DNA of 64,000 nt from Fermentimonas sp. (GCA_028683355.1 JAQUIZ010000002.1:1-64000); one strand, 5' to 3'; shown: positions 17,384-27,279, numbered from the stretch's first letter. Notes: generated by a model from the letters alone, not told the origin. A program made the numbers and translations.

Positions 17384-20300
17384 ATGATCAGGTGGTTTTT
17401 TATTTCAATCGGGCTAACATGGATATGCACAATATGGGCTAATGATAATTCAATTATTGAGCATTATTCAACCGCAGATGGGCTCGCTCACGAAACAGTA
17501 AATGCTATATTACAATCTACAGATGGTTTTATATGGATTGGAACATGGTATGGACTATCCAGTTTTGACGGGAAAGAGTTCAAAACATACAATAATCCCA
17601 AAAAAAATCAATCTGATATACCTCCACGAAAAATTCAGAGTATTAGCGAAGATAAGTATGGAAACCTCTGGATAAAAACTTTTGACCATAAAATTTATCT
17701 CTTTGATAAAATTAAAGAACAATTCCATGCTTTAATAAACAGACTACCTAAAGAATACTCGCTTCACGCACAGATAATAAAAATAGTTGAAACTGGTGAT
17801 GGCGATTTTCTATTACTCACAAAAAATAAAGATTTATTATTAGCAACTCCCGACCGGGAAAAATTGGCTAATATTTCGTTACTTTATAAATCAGACAATA
17901 CAACGGGTGATTCAAGACTAAAGCAGAATATACTATACGAAAACAGCGATTATTTAGCTTGGATCGGCATGGATTATTCTATAATGTCTTATAAGAAAGG
18001 CGAATATCTAAAGGGAAAATTGCCACTATACTTAACTGAGACCCTTAAAAAACATTCTGATGATTCACAATATATTTGTATACATGAAAATGGCGGAGTA
18101 GCTTGGTTAGCAAATCAAAGCGGAGAGATTTTCATTTTAGACCTGACAAAAGGTATTGTAAATGTTAACAGATCACTACGAGGAATAGGTGAAATTCAAA
18201 ATATAATTCATGATGAAAACAATATAATATATGTGTCAGTAAAAAACAGAGGAATTTTTGAACTAAACCTTCTCACTAACAAAGTAACTCTGATTACTAA
18301 CCTATCTTCAAATCTACTGCAATCATTTTGTGATAGCACAGGCATTTACTGGTTTATATCTGATTATAACAAAGCAATTGCTTATAATCCGCTGAAAAAA
18401 GTATCTAAAACCTTTTTCTTTCCGAATGAGCCGTCAGTAAATGAGTCTGTTATATGGCAAGATGGTGATGATTTTGGCATGTTTTTCCTGTCCAATTCAG
18501 GTAGTGTGTATCAGTTTGATCGTGACAAAATGGAAATGAACCTCCTTTGTACAGATACATCAGACGAAATAAGCTCAAACGTAAAATTCTCTAATCTTTT
18601 TTTCGATGGCAACGGCATTTTATGGCTGACATCATATGACCACGGAATATTCCGATTCAGCTTTCCAAAAGAACAATTTTACTTGACAAACCCAAGCTTA
18701 GGCTTTGATCATATTGTTCAATCCGAAAAAGAATATACCTCAGTTAAGTCATTATTTAAAAAAAGCAATGGCGATATTTGGGTAGGAAATAGGCTATCTG
18801 AAATGTTTCAATTTAACAGAAACGGAAATCTTGAAAATATTTTCTCTCAAAAAAATTACAATATAGGAAACGTATATCATATAATGGAAGACAGAGAGGG
18901 TACGCTCTGGTTCTCCACTAAAGGGCAAGGCCTTGTAAAAGCAGTTCCTGATGAAACATCACCCTTGGGATACAGATTGAGCAAATATATGCATAATCCT
19001 GAAAACTCAAATTCCATTAGCAGCAATGATGTCTACTATACTTATCAAGATAAAAAAGGAAGGATATGGGTAGCTACTTTTGGTGGTGGGATGAATCTTA
19101 TACAAGAAGAACAGGGCCATATACTTTTTAAACATAAATACAACTCTTTTTCAAATTACCCCGAATATGGTCAGTTCATGGAAGTTCGTACTATTACGGA
19201 AGATAATGAGGGCCGAATTTGGGTTGGTACAAGTGATGGACTAATGTCTTTTTCAGGAGATTATCAATCACCAAAAGATATCGCTTTTGAAACCTATCAA
19301 AACGATTTAGACTTTATCAACAATGATGTTTACTCTCTGTACAAGGATAAAAACGAAACTATTTGGATTAGCATTTTTGGTATAGGACTAAGTAGATTAG
19401 TAGGATATGATGAAGTTAAAAAGACGCCTGTACTTGAAACATTTGGTTCAGGGAGTGCTATAAACAACGATGTTATTCTATCAATTATCGAAGATAACCA
19501 TAATAATTTATGGCTCTCGACCGAAAAGGGTATATCACGTTTTAATTTAGAAACAAAATCTTTTAGAAATTTCGATAAGTACGATGGTTTACCCAATTAC
19601 TCATTCGAAGAATCAAGCTCTATTAAATTTGACGATGGCACAATAGGATTTGGAAGCAGAGAAGGTATTGTGAGATTTAATCCTGAAAACATAATTGACA
19701 ATCATATCAATTATCCTACCTATATCGTTGATATGGTCGTTTCAAACAAAAAGTATGATGAATGGAGCACAGATAGTATTTCTGTGAAATATTTAGAAAA
19801 CGTGACTCTTAAACATCACCAATCAATGTTTTCTATTGAATTCGCAGCATTAAATTATTATGCACAAAGTCATATAAGATATGAATATATCCTTGAAGGA
19901 TACGAGAAGGAGTGGCATACATCGGATAAAAATAGAATAGCATCTTATACAAATGTTCCTCCCGGTAAATATTTGTTCAAGGTAAATACTATTGATGACA
20001 CTAATCCAGCATTGTCTTCGGAGAGAACACTAGAGATAAAAATCCTTCCTCCATGGTGGAAGTCAACTTGGGCATACGTAGTTTATACGCTACTGATATT
20101 AGGGCTATCATTTATGGTTTTAAAGTTCATATTCCTTATGATCAAAATGAAGAACGATGTTTATATTGAACACACCCTATCTGCACTCAAAATAAACTTC
20201 TTCACAAATATATCCCACGAATTACGCACACCCCTTACTTTGATAAAAGGACCTATCCAAGAACTTAAAGAGAATGAGAAATTATCAGAAAAAGGGATGC

Positions 20301-21760
20301 AATACATGAATCTAATGGAGAATAATACAAATCATATGCTTGATTTGGTTAATCAGATCCTGGATTTTCGTAAAATTGAAAACAAAAAGATGAGGTTAAA
20401 AATTTCAGCGGTAAATTTAACTGCTGTAATAAAATCTTTCTATAATGAATTTTCGATTCTTTCTTCAGAAAAATCTATAAGTTACAATTACCATTTACTT
20501 GATGATGAGATAATTGTATGGGCCGATAAAGATAAACTTGAAACAGTAATTCGTAATATTGTATCGAATGCTTTCAAGTTTACGCCTGTAGGGGGAAGTG
20601 TACTGATTACAGGAGGTATTAACAATGAGAATAACAGTTGTTTTGTAAGAGTTGAAGATAGCGGGATAGGAATTTCTCAGAATAAGTTAGAAGAAATATT
20701 TGAACGTTTTTCTCAAAACTCACACTACCCGGGAACAGGTATTGGCCTGGCACTTTCTAAAGAATTAATCACTTTACATCATGGACATGTGAAAGTGGAT
20801 AGTATTGAAAATAAAGGATCTGTATTTACCATAGAACTTCCATTAGGCAAAGATCATTTTAATGAGTCGGAGGTTGATTTTTACTTAAGCGATATTACTG
20901 AAAATATACCTGTTGTTGAAGATAGCGACGAGCTTAATCAAACAAATGAAACAGAAAAAAGTGACGAAAGATCTAACCTACCCAATATCTTACTAATAGA
21001 AGATAATAAATCTTTATGCAATATGCTCAAGATGCAACTGGAAGACAGATTTAATATTGATACAGCTTATGATGGTATAGAAGGTTTGAAAAAGGTACAC
21101 CTTTTCCAACCTGATATTGTAATAACTGATCAGATGATGCCTCATATGAGCGGACTTGAGTTACTTGAGCAAATTAGATCTGATTTCCAGATAAGTCATA
21201 TACCGATAATTTTACTTACTGCTAAAGATGATGACGAATTTAGACTGCAATCGATTCGATATGGTGCAAATGCTTACATCACAAAGCCTTTCAGCAAAAA
21301 ACATTTGATTGCACGCATTGACCAATTGTTAAATGATCAGAAATTATTCCGAGAAAAATTGTGGAATAGAGATCGTACATCACTCCAAAAAAACAATGAC
21401 TTTAGCGAATTCCTTGTCAATCAGGATGTGGAGTTCATAGAAAACGTGAGTAAAATTATTGAAGATAATATCGATAATACAAATTTTAATATCGACACAA
21501 TATCAACCACGTTAAATATCAGCCGATCTGCCTTTTTTAAAAAAATGAAGAGTATTACCGGTTTAGCACCTGTTGATTTTGTAAAAGAGATAAGGTTAAG
21601 TAAATCCGTCGAATTGATAAAAACAACAGATATGTCTGTTTCTGAGATTGCATTTGCGGTTGGTTTTAATGATTCAGGGTACTTTGGTAAATGCTTTAAG
21701 AAAAAATACAAGTTATCACCTCGCGAATACATAAACGATTTTCGTGATGTACCGGTTTGA
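17384..21760 (+). CDS. hybrid two-component system sensor/regulator (HTCS) with AraC output
   Basis: An in-frame ATG at 17339 exists, but it lies within the leader hairpin; the ATG at 17384 (MIRWFFISIGLTWICTIWA) begins with a signal peptide and is preferred (1458 residues). Order: two seven-bladed-type Reg_prop repeat propellers in the periplasm (about 20-735, many WIGTWYGLSSFDG-like repeats), a Y_Y_Y domain (about 770-890), one membrane helix (about 900-930), HisKA with phospho-acceptor H945 in NISHELRTPL, HATPase (FKFTPVGGSV, GTGIGLALSKEL), a receiver with D1249 in VITDQMMP, and a C-terminal AraC helix-turn-helix (MSVSEIAFAVGFNDSGYFGKCF). Such proteins sense oligosaccharides in the periplasm and activate their locus. 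It is the best candidate to bind sites A-D. Confidence 0.95.
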   Translation: MIRWFFISIGLTWICTIWANDNSIIEHYSTADGLAHETVNAILQSTDGFIWIGTWYGLSSFDGKEFKTYNNPKKNQSDIPPRKIQSISEDKYGNLWIKTFDHKIYLFDKIKEQFHALINRLPKEYSLHAQIIKIVETGDGDFLLLTKNKDLLLATPDREKLANISLLYKSDNTTGDSRLKQNILYENSDYLAWIGMDYSIMSYKKGEYLKGKLPLYLTETLKKHSDDSQYICIHENGGVAWLANQSGEIFILDLTKGIVNVNRSLRGIGEIQNIIHDENNIIYVSVKNRGIFELNLLTNKVTLITNLSSNLLQSFCDSTGIYWFISDYNKAIAYNPLKKVSKTFFFPNEPSVNESVIWQDGDDFGMFFLSNSGSVYQFDRDKMEMNLLCTDTSDEISSNVKFSNLFFDGNGILWLTSYDHGIFRFSFPKEQFYLTNPSLGFDHIVQSEKEYTSVKSLFKKSNGDIWVGNRLSEMFQFNRNGNLENIFSQKNYNIGNVYHIMEDREGTLWFSTKGQGLVKAVPDETSPLGYRLSKYMHNPENSNSISSNDVYYTYQDKKGRIWVATFGGGMNLIQEEQGHILFKHKYNSFSNYPEYGQFMEVRTITEDNEGRIWVGTSDGLMSFSGDYQSPKDIAFETYQNDLDFINNDVYSLYKDKNETIWISIFGIGLSRLVGYDEVKKTPVLETFGSGSAINNDVILSIIEDNHNNLWLSTEKGISRFNLETKSFRNFDKYDGLPNYSFEESSSIKFDDGTIGFGSREGIVRFNPENIIDNHINYPTYIVDMVVSNKKYDEWSTDSISVKYLENVTLKHHQSMFSIEFAALNYYAQSHIRYEYILEGYEKEWHTSDKNRIASYTNVPPGKYLFKVNTIDDTNPALSSERTLEIKILPPWWKSTWAYVVYTLLILGLSFMVLKFIFLMIKMKNDVYIEHTLSALKINFFTNISHELRTPLTLIKGPIQELKENEKLSEKGMQYMNLMENNTNHMLDLVNQILDFRKIENKKMRLKISAVNLTAVIKSFYNEFSILSSEKSISYNYHLLDDEIIVWADKDKLETVIRNIVSNAFKFTPVGGSVLITGGINNENNSCFVRVEDSGIGISQNKLEEIFERFSQNSHYPGTGIGLALSKELITLHHGHVKVDSIENKGSVFTIELPLGKDHFNESEVDFYLSDITENIPVVEDSDELNQTNETEKSDERSNLPNILLIEDNKSLCNMLKMQLEDRFNIDTAYDGIEGLKKVHLFQPDIVITDQMMPHMSGLELLEQIRSDFQISHIPIILLTAKDDDEFRLQSIRYGANAYITKPFSKKHLIARIDQLLNDQKLFREKLWNRDRTSLQKNNDFSEFLVNQDVEFIENVSKIIEDNIDNTNFNIDTISTTLNISRSAFFKKMKSITGLAPVDFVKEIRLSKSVELIKTTDMSVSEIAFAVGFNDSGYFGKCFKKKYKLSPREYINDFRDVPV

Positions 21761-21789
21761 TTACAAAATAGAGCTTCATTCGTCTATAA
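21758..21789 (+). promoter_or_regulatory. candidate operator site C (TGATTACA-N-GTCT motif) overlapping the HTCS stop
   Basis: TGATTACAAAA begins with the TGA stop of the regulator and is followed by 12 bases and CGTCTATAA, at the same spacing as sites A and B. It lies 35 bp before the next start codon (21825), so the beta-helix gene may have its own regulated promoter despite following the regulator closely. Confidence 0.45.
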
Positions 21790-21824
21790 AGAAAGTAACA
21801 AACGTGACATCATAATATAATCCA

Positions 21825-24800
21825 ATGAACCAAAAACTGTTAACCCTTATAGCGCTACTAATTGTTTCGGCATCAATTTTTCCGCAACAAGCATCAATAA
21901 GTGTAAAAGATAATGAAATAATTTACTTACAGGATAGTCTTGGAAACAGGGTGCTTGACTTTTCATACTGTGGTTATAAAAATTCCAACGAGGATATACC
22001 TTTTATACCTAACACCATATTCGTGCCACATCAAAATGATGATGCCTCAAGTGTTATACAGCGAGCTATCAACTATGTAGAAAAACTTCCGTTGAACAAA
22101 TCAGGATTCAGAGGTGCCATATTGTTAGATGAGGGAGTTTATACACTCAAAGAATCTTTATTTATCACAGAGTCGGGTGTCGTATTAAGAGGAAGTGGTA
22201 AGAATAGCACAATATTGAAAAAAGCAGGTGTAAATAGAGATGCACTGATTCATGTGGAAGGAGTAAACGATTTCAAAGTAACTGACACAATCGATATTAT
22301 CTCTGATTATGTGCCTGTAAATTCAAGATTGCTACAGGTTGACGGCATATCCAAACTGAAAAAGAATGACCGTATTATGGTGTTTCGCCCCTCTCAGGCG
22401 GAATGGATAAAATCTATCGGATGTGATCATTTTGGTGGAGACATCACCTACCTTGGATGGAAACCGGGTGAAATAGATATTAATTGGGACAGGACTATTA
22501 CAGGTATAAAAAACAACTCAGTAGAAATAGACGCTCCCCTGACAATGGCTCTAAACAAAAAAGAGGCTGATTTTAAGATCTTAGTTTATTCATGGACGGG
22601 AAGAATTGAAAATGTAGGAGTTGAAGAACTCTCAATCGAATCAGATTACAACAAAAACAACCTAAAAGATGAAGATCATTGCTGGACAGGGATATCAATC
22701 TCAAATGCAGAGGATTGTTGGGTAAGCCAAATAAACTTCAAACATCTGGCAGGCAGCGCAGTAATAATTCAACCAACAGGATCAAGAATAACTGTAGAGG
22801 ATTGTATATCAGTTGCTCCCATCTCTGAGATTGGAGGGATGCGAAGAAGCACTTTCCTGACTATGGGACAATTAACCCTTTTTCAAAGATGTTACTCTGA
22901 AGAAGGTATTCACGATTTCGCTGCTGGTTATTTAGCCGCAGGACCAAACGCTTTTGTACAATGCGAATCGAAAGACTCATACAGTTACAGCGGTGCAATT
23001 GATAGTTGGGCAAATGGCCTTCTATTTGACATAGTTAATATTGAAGGTGAAGACCTGGTTTTTAAGAATTTAGGACAAGATAATAATGGTGCAGGCTGGG
23101 GTACATCCAACAGTCTGTTCTGGCAATGTACAGCCTCTGAGATTGAATGCTATTCTCCAACAGAAGATAACATAAACAGGGCGTACGGGTGTTGGGGGCA
23201 GTTCTCAGGCAACGGAGAATGGAACAATTCCAACAATCATATTCAGCCACGTAGCTTTTTTTATGCTCAGTTGTCCAACCGTTTGAATAGTGAATTTTCT
23301 GAAAGAGCTCATATTTTACCGGTGAGCACAAGTGCATCAACAAGCCCAACTGTAGAGCAGGCAATGGAATTCACTGCACAAGCAAGAATACCTAAAATGA
23401 CCCTAAAAAGATGGATAGAAGAAAAACCAGGTAAGGTAGTTGCACGCGACAAGAATCTGTTGTCCATTCATAAAGTAAAAAGAGAAGAAAATCCTAAACA
23501 GAATAAGAAAAATAATGAAATAGGAATAACGAACGGAAAAATCAGCTTTAACGAACAATTATTAACCGGCAAGCTAACCGGTGTTCAGTGGTGGAGCGGA
23601 AAACTAAGAACTTCCCAGATAGCAAAGGCAAATCCTCATATCACACGATTCGTACCCGGTCGTGAAGGCACCGGATTAACTGACAGAATAGATTCTGTGG
23701 TTACATATATGAAGATGAATGATATTTCAGTACTCGATCATAATTACGGTCTTTGGTATGACCGACGAAGAGATGATCATCAACGAGTGAAAAGAAAAAA
23801 TGGCAATGCATGGGGACCTTTCTACGAGCAGCCTTTCGCAAGAAGCGGTGAGGACATTGCATGGGATGGAATGTCGAAGTATGACTTAACTAAACCGAAC
23901 GCTTGGTACTGGTCGCGATTAAAAGAATTTGCTCATAAAGGATCAGATGAAGGTATCGTATTGTTTCACCAACATTATTTTCAACATAATATTATTGAAG
24001 CAGGAGCACATTGGGTAGATTTCCCCTGGAGAACAATCAATAACGTTAATGATACCGGTTTCCCGGAACCTGTTCCCTTTGCAGGTGACAAACGTATATT
24101 TATGGCCGAATATTTCTATGATATTGATAATGAAAATAGAAGACAACTTCATAAAGACTATATAAAACAGGGACTAAACGCCTTATCTGAAGAAGATAAT
24201 GTAGTACATCTCACAAGTGCAGAATATACAGGGCCGCTACACTTCGTTGAATTTTGGCTTGATGTTATTGATGAATGGGAAAGAGAAACCGGAAAAGACG
24301 CACTGATAGCGTTGAGTGCTACTAAAGATGTACAGGATGCTATTCTTAATGATCCAATTAGATCTGATGTAGTTGATATAATTGACATTCGTTATTGGCA
24401 TTATAAAGATGGAGGTGAACTTTATGCACCTGAAGGTGGTAAGAATATGGCACCACGACAATTTGCACGAAAAATGAGCACCGGGAAAGTTTCTTTCGAT
24501 GACGTCTATAAGGCGGTAAGTGAATACCGGCTAAAATATCCTGAAAAGGCTGTAACTTATTATTCTCCCAAATACCCCGAATTAGCATGGGCTGTATTTA
24601 TGGCTGGAGGTTCTATTCCATCAATTGCAAAAGTGTCTGACCCCATATTTTTAAGTGACGCTTTAAAAATGGAAATTGGGCATTCTGATAACAAATCTTC
24701 CGAAAACTATTATGTTTTGGATAACAAATCTGTTGGTAAAATTATTTATTTTAAACAAAACAAAACTTCTACTATTTCAATTCCATCAGGAATTTATCAA

Positions 24801-24932
24801 ATAAATAAAGTGGATAAATCTACAGGAAATATAAACGTAATCAACTTACGACAGGTTATAAGTCATGAATTCACAATAGATAAACCTGAGATAGGCGATA
24901 TTTACTGGTTTAAAAGACTTGCCGACAAGTAA
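21825..24932 (+). CDS. secreted two-domain protein: right-handed beta-helix plus a putative glycosidase-like C-terminal domain
   Basis: A 1035-residue protein with a signal peptide (about 1-21). Residues about 40-520 form a pectate-lyase-3/beta-helix-like domain: an early SSVIQRAINYVEKLP helix, GAILLDEGVYTL, GVVLRGSGKNSTILKKAG, later coil turns around AEDCWVSQINFKHLAG and RITVEDCISVAP. After a linker (about 545-565) the C-terminal half has GVQWWSGKLRTSQIAKANP, LDHNYGLWYDRRRDDHQ, LFHQHYFQHN, AEYTGPLHFVEFWLDV and VVDIIDIRYWHY, which looks like a TIM-barrel hydrolase. I associate these halves with uncharacterised families (DUF4955 and DUF6298) from memory only. Substrate and mechanism unknown; location beside HTCS and lyases implies a pectin role. 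Confidence 0.7.
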   Translation: MNQKLLTLIALLIVSASIFPQQASISVKDNEIIYLQDSLGNRVLDFSYCGYKNSNEDIPFIPNTIFVPHQNDDASSVIQRAINYVEKLPLNKSGFRGAILLDEGVYTLKESLFITESGVVLRGSGKNSTILKKAGVNRDALIHVEGVNDFKVTDTIDIISDYVPVNSRLLQVDGISKLKKNDRIMVFRPSQAEWIKSIGCDHFGGDITYLGWKPGEIDINWDRTITGIKNNSVEIDAPLTMALNKKEADFKILVYSWTGRIENVGVEELSIESDYNKNNLKDEDHCWTGISISNAEDCWVSQINFKHLAGSAVIIQPTGSRITVEDCISVAPISEIGGMRRSTFLTMGQLTLFQRCYSEEGIHDFAAGYLAAGPNAFVQCESKDSYSYSGAIDSWANGLLFDIVNIEGEDLVFKNLGQDNNGAGWGTSNSLFWQCTASEIECYSPTEDNINRAYGCWGQFSGNGEWNNSNNHIQPRSFFYAQLSNRLNSEFSERAHILPVSTSASTSPTVEQAMEFTAQARIPKMTLKRWIEEKPGKVVARDKNLLSIHKVKREENPKQNKKNNEIGITNGKISFNEQLLTGKLTGVQWWSGKLRTSQIAKANPHITRFVPGREGTGLTDRIDSVVTYMKMNDISVLDHNYGLWYDRRRDDHQRVKRKNGNAWGPFYEQPFARSGEDIAWDGMSKYDLTKPNAWYWSRLKEFAHKGSDEGIVLFHQHYFQHNIIEAGAHWVDFPWRTINNVNDTGFPEPVPFAGDKRIFMAEYFYDIDNENRRQLHKDYIKQGLNALSEEDNVVHLTSAEYTGPLHFVEFWLDVIDEWERETGKDALIALSATKDVQDAILNDPIRSDVVDIIDIRYWHYKDGGELYAPEGGKNMAPRQFARKMSTGKVSFDDVYKAVSEYRLKYPEKAVTYYSPKYPELAWAVFMAGGSIPSIAKVSDPIFLSDALKMEIGHSDNKSSENYYVLDNKSVGKIIYFKQNKTSTISIPSGIYQINKVDKSTGNINVINLRQVISHEFTIDKPEIGDIYWFKRLADK

Positions 24933-24940
24933 AGCTATTT

Positions 24941-25024
24941 ACATGTTTCATAACATGTTTACCAAATTTTACAACTTAATTACCAAATATTTCTAATAGC
25001 AGGGTGATACATCAAATATATTTG
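24941..25024 (+). promoter_or_regulatory. repeat-rich promoter region of the ECF sigma gene
   Basis: ACATGTTT occurs at 24941-24948 and 24953-24960 (12 bp apart). TTACCAAATTTT at 24959-24970 recurs as TTACCAAATATT at 24980-24991, 21 bp or two helical turns apart. TATATTTG at 25017-25024 matches the -7 consensus TAnnTTTG and would give a start near 25031, about 25 bases before the gene. The repeats may be operators; the regulator is unknown. Confidence 0.4.
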
Positions 25025-25055
25025 TGCTAAACAAAAAGTATCAAATATCACTCTT

Positions 25056-25628
25056 ATGCTAACACCAATAAATAGTTTAACTGAAGAAAAATTATCTGAC
25101 CTTTTTCGTGAATTCCAAAAGGGAAATCAAGAAGCATTCTCTATCCTATATAATCATTATGTGAACATGCTTTATAATTATGGTTCTAAAATAACTAATG
25201 ATAAGGAAGTTTTGAAAGACTGCATTCACGATGTTTTTATCAAAATGTATAATAAAAGAAAAGAACTGAAAAATGTTTTGAATTTCAGATCATATCTTTT
25301 CGTTTGCTTAAAAAACAAACTATATGACGAAATGAGAAAAAAGAATTATCTTTCAGAAGTACAGATTGAAGAATACAATCCTATTTATGATAAAGATGTA
25401 GAAACAAATTATATTAAGAAAGAAAAAGAAAATCTTTGCAACAGGAAAGTAAAATCGTTATTAAATGAGCTTTCAGCAAGACAACGTGAAGCAATTACTC
25501 TATACTACATCGAAGAAAAGAAGTATGATGATATCTGCGACATCATGAACATAAACTATCAATCCTTAAGAAATCTAATCCATAGAGGATTGACAAAACT
25601 ACGTGTTGTTACATCACAAGCTGGATAA
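25056..25628 (+). CDS. ECF-family RNA polymerase sigma factor
   Basis: A 190-residue protein with sigma region 2 (EAFSILYNHYVNMLYNYG, then LKDCIHDVFIKMYNKR, about 25-75) and sigma region 4 (LSARQREAITLYYIEEKKYDD followed by INYQSLRNLIHRGLTKLR, about 135-185). This is the usual extracytoplasmic-function layout in Bacteroidota. Such factors are commonly paired with a FecR-type anti-sigma gene, but none follows: the gene converges on the minus-strand operon across a perfect inverted repeat. Whether it controls any gene in this window is unknown. Confidence 0.92.
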   Translation: MLTPINSLTEEKLSDLFREFQKGNQEAFSILYNHYVNMLYNYGSKITNDKEVLKDCIHDVFIKMYNKRKELKNVLNFRSYLFVCLKNKLYDEMRKKNYLSEVQIEEYNPIYDKDVETNYIKKEKENLCNRKVKSLLNELSARQREAITLYYIEEKKYDDICDIMNINYQSLRNLIHRGLTKLRVVTSQAG

Positions 25629-25693
25629 ATCTTAATATATAATTTAACATTTAAACTGGACATCGAGGGTAGATATCCTTATTTCGTTCTTAC

Positions 25694-25761
25694 ATAACAT
25701 ATAAATACCTTATACATAGCTTAAGTTTATATAAGCTATGTATAAGGTATTTATATGTTAT
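25694..25761. terminator. perfect 30-bp inverted repeat between convergent operons
   Basis: The arm at 25694-25723 is the exact reverse complement of 25732-25761, with an 8-base loop (AGTTTATA). It lies between the sigma-factor stop (25628) and the symporter stop (25791), which read toward each other. It is probably a bidirectional transcription barrier. It is AT-rich and lacks a long U tract, so it is not a textbook intrinsic terminator; a stabilising 3-prime hairpin or a relic of a mobile element are alternatives. Confidence 0.65.
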
Positions 25762-25790
25762 CTACTGTGAATGTATGGGCTATGAATGGG

Positions 25791-27251
25791 CTATTTTTTT
25801 AAAGACCTCAATTTATTAAAGATAAAGCTTGTAAGGAAACCTACAAGAAATATAATAACTGTTCCGAAAACAATTGCAAGATAATTGTGATAGGTTGTCT
25901 GCCCACTGAGAGTCATCCAGAATATTACCAAAATGCCGCAAATAACACCTGCAAGTGCATGAATACCCTTTGTTTTTTTAGAAAGATATCCGAGTAAAAA
26001 CAATCCAAGCATACCGCCACTAAATACAGATGCCAGGCTCCACCAAGCATCCAGAGCGCTTTTTACCGACATCATAGCCAATCCAACCACAATGCCCAAG
26101 ATACCTATTAAAAACGAAGTACTGTAAAGTACAAACATTCTCTTTTTCTCAGACAGCTCTCTCTTGCCATGTTCAAAAAAGTCGGTAAGTATTATTGTAG
26201 CAGAACTGTTGACACTGGTGGAAATCGTGCTCATTCCTCCCGAGAATATTGAAGCAATCAGTAAGCCGGTTACCCCAATAGGCAGGTAGTTAACAATAAA
26301 AAAAGGAAATACCTGATCGCCTTCTACTCCTGCAGGTAGCAGATCCGGTTGCACTTTGAAATAGACAAATAAAGCAGTACCTATAATGAAAAATAAGAAG
26401 CTAACAGGTACATAAATAAGTCCTCCAAACAGTGCTGAAGATCTGGCAGTTTTATCATCTTTTGTACTTTTATAGCGTTGAACATAATTTTGATCAATAC
26501 CATAATTCTGCAGGTTGATAAATATACCATATACAAGCGTCACCCAAAAAGTGGGTATATCAAGCCGGCCGCTTAAAGAACCGAAAGAGAATTTATTAAA
26601 ATCACTACCAACTTCTATAAATTGCGACATCCCTCCAGGTAACGACATAATTAAAATTACCGCACTAGCTAATGCTCCAAATATCAAAATAATTCCCTGA
26701 ATAGCATCAGTCCATACAACCGCTTTAATCCCACCTAATACAGAATAAATAACAACTGCCACACCTGTAATAATAATAATGCTGGCAATACTCCAACCTA
26801 ACATGAAATGTAATGCCAGAGCAAGCAGAAACAGAACAGAACCGATACGTGCAATCTGTGTAAGCAGATAGCATGTGGCAGCGTATGCTCTAGCCCAATA
26901 ACCAAACTTCTCTTCGAGAAAACTATATGCAGAGATACTGCTTATACTCCTGTAAAACGGAACAAAGTATTTTGCAGCAATAATACTAGCCACAGGTATT
27001 GAGAGACTGAAAACAAATGAATTCCAATTGCCAATGTATGCACTTCCCGGAAGTGCCAAAAAACTAATACTGCTGAGATAAGTGGCAAAAATAGACATAC
27101 CTACCACAAACCCGGGAATATTACCGCCACCTTTGGTATAATCAGAAACATCCCTGTTTTTCTTTACGAAAGAGATGCCAAAAAGAACTGTACCTACTGT
27201 AAACAAGATGAAAATAACAATATCTAACAGATGTATTTCCATAGGATTCAT
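25791..27251 (-). CDS. sodium:solute symporter family (SSS) transporter
   Basis: A 486-residue integral membrane protein with about 13 hydrophobic helices. SSS signatures are visible: GGGNIPGFVVGMSIFATYLSSISFLALPG in the first helices (as GMSIFATYLSSISF then LALPG), GGIKAVVWTDAIQG near the middle, and FSGGMSTISTSVNSSATIILTD. The family imports sugars, sialic acids, amino acids or vitamins with sodium. The gene is last in the minus-strand operon, 28 bp after an aldolase of the NAL/DHDPS family, a pairing known for sialic-acid catabolism. In a pectin context a keto-deoxy sugar acid is a possible cargo. Substrate is inferred. Confidence 0.88.
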   Translation of the reverse strand: MNPMEIHLLDIVIFILFTVGTVLFGISFVKKNRDVSDYTKGGGNIPGFVVGMSIFATYLSSISFLALPGSAYIGNWNSFVFSLSIPVASIIAAKYFVPFYRSISSISAYSFLEEKFGYWARAYAATCYLLTQIARIGSVLFLLALALHFMLGWSIASIIIITGVAVVIYSVLGGIKAVVWTDAIQGIILIFGALASAVILIMSLPGGMSQFIEVGSDFNKFSFGSLSGRLDIPTFWVTLVYGIFINLQNYGIDQNYVQRYKSTKDDKTARSSALFGGLIYVPVSFLFFIIGTALFVYFKVQPDLLPAGVEGDQVFPFFIVNYLPIGVTGLLIASIFSGGMSTISTSVNSSATIILTDFFEHGKRELSEKKRMFVLYSTSFLIGILGIVVGLAMMSVKSALDAWWSLASVFSGGMLGLFLLGYLSKKTKGIHALAGVICGILVIFWMTLSGQTTYHNYLAIVFGTVIIFLVGFLTSFIFNKLRSLKK

Positions 27252-27279
27252 TTGATATTTTTAAATATTGTTTTCGGAT

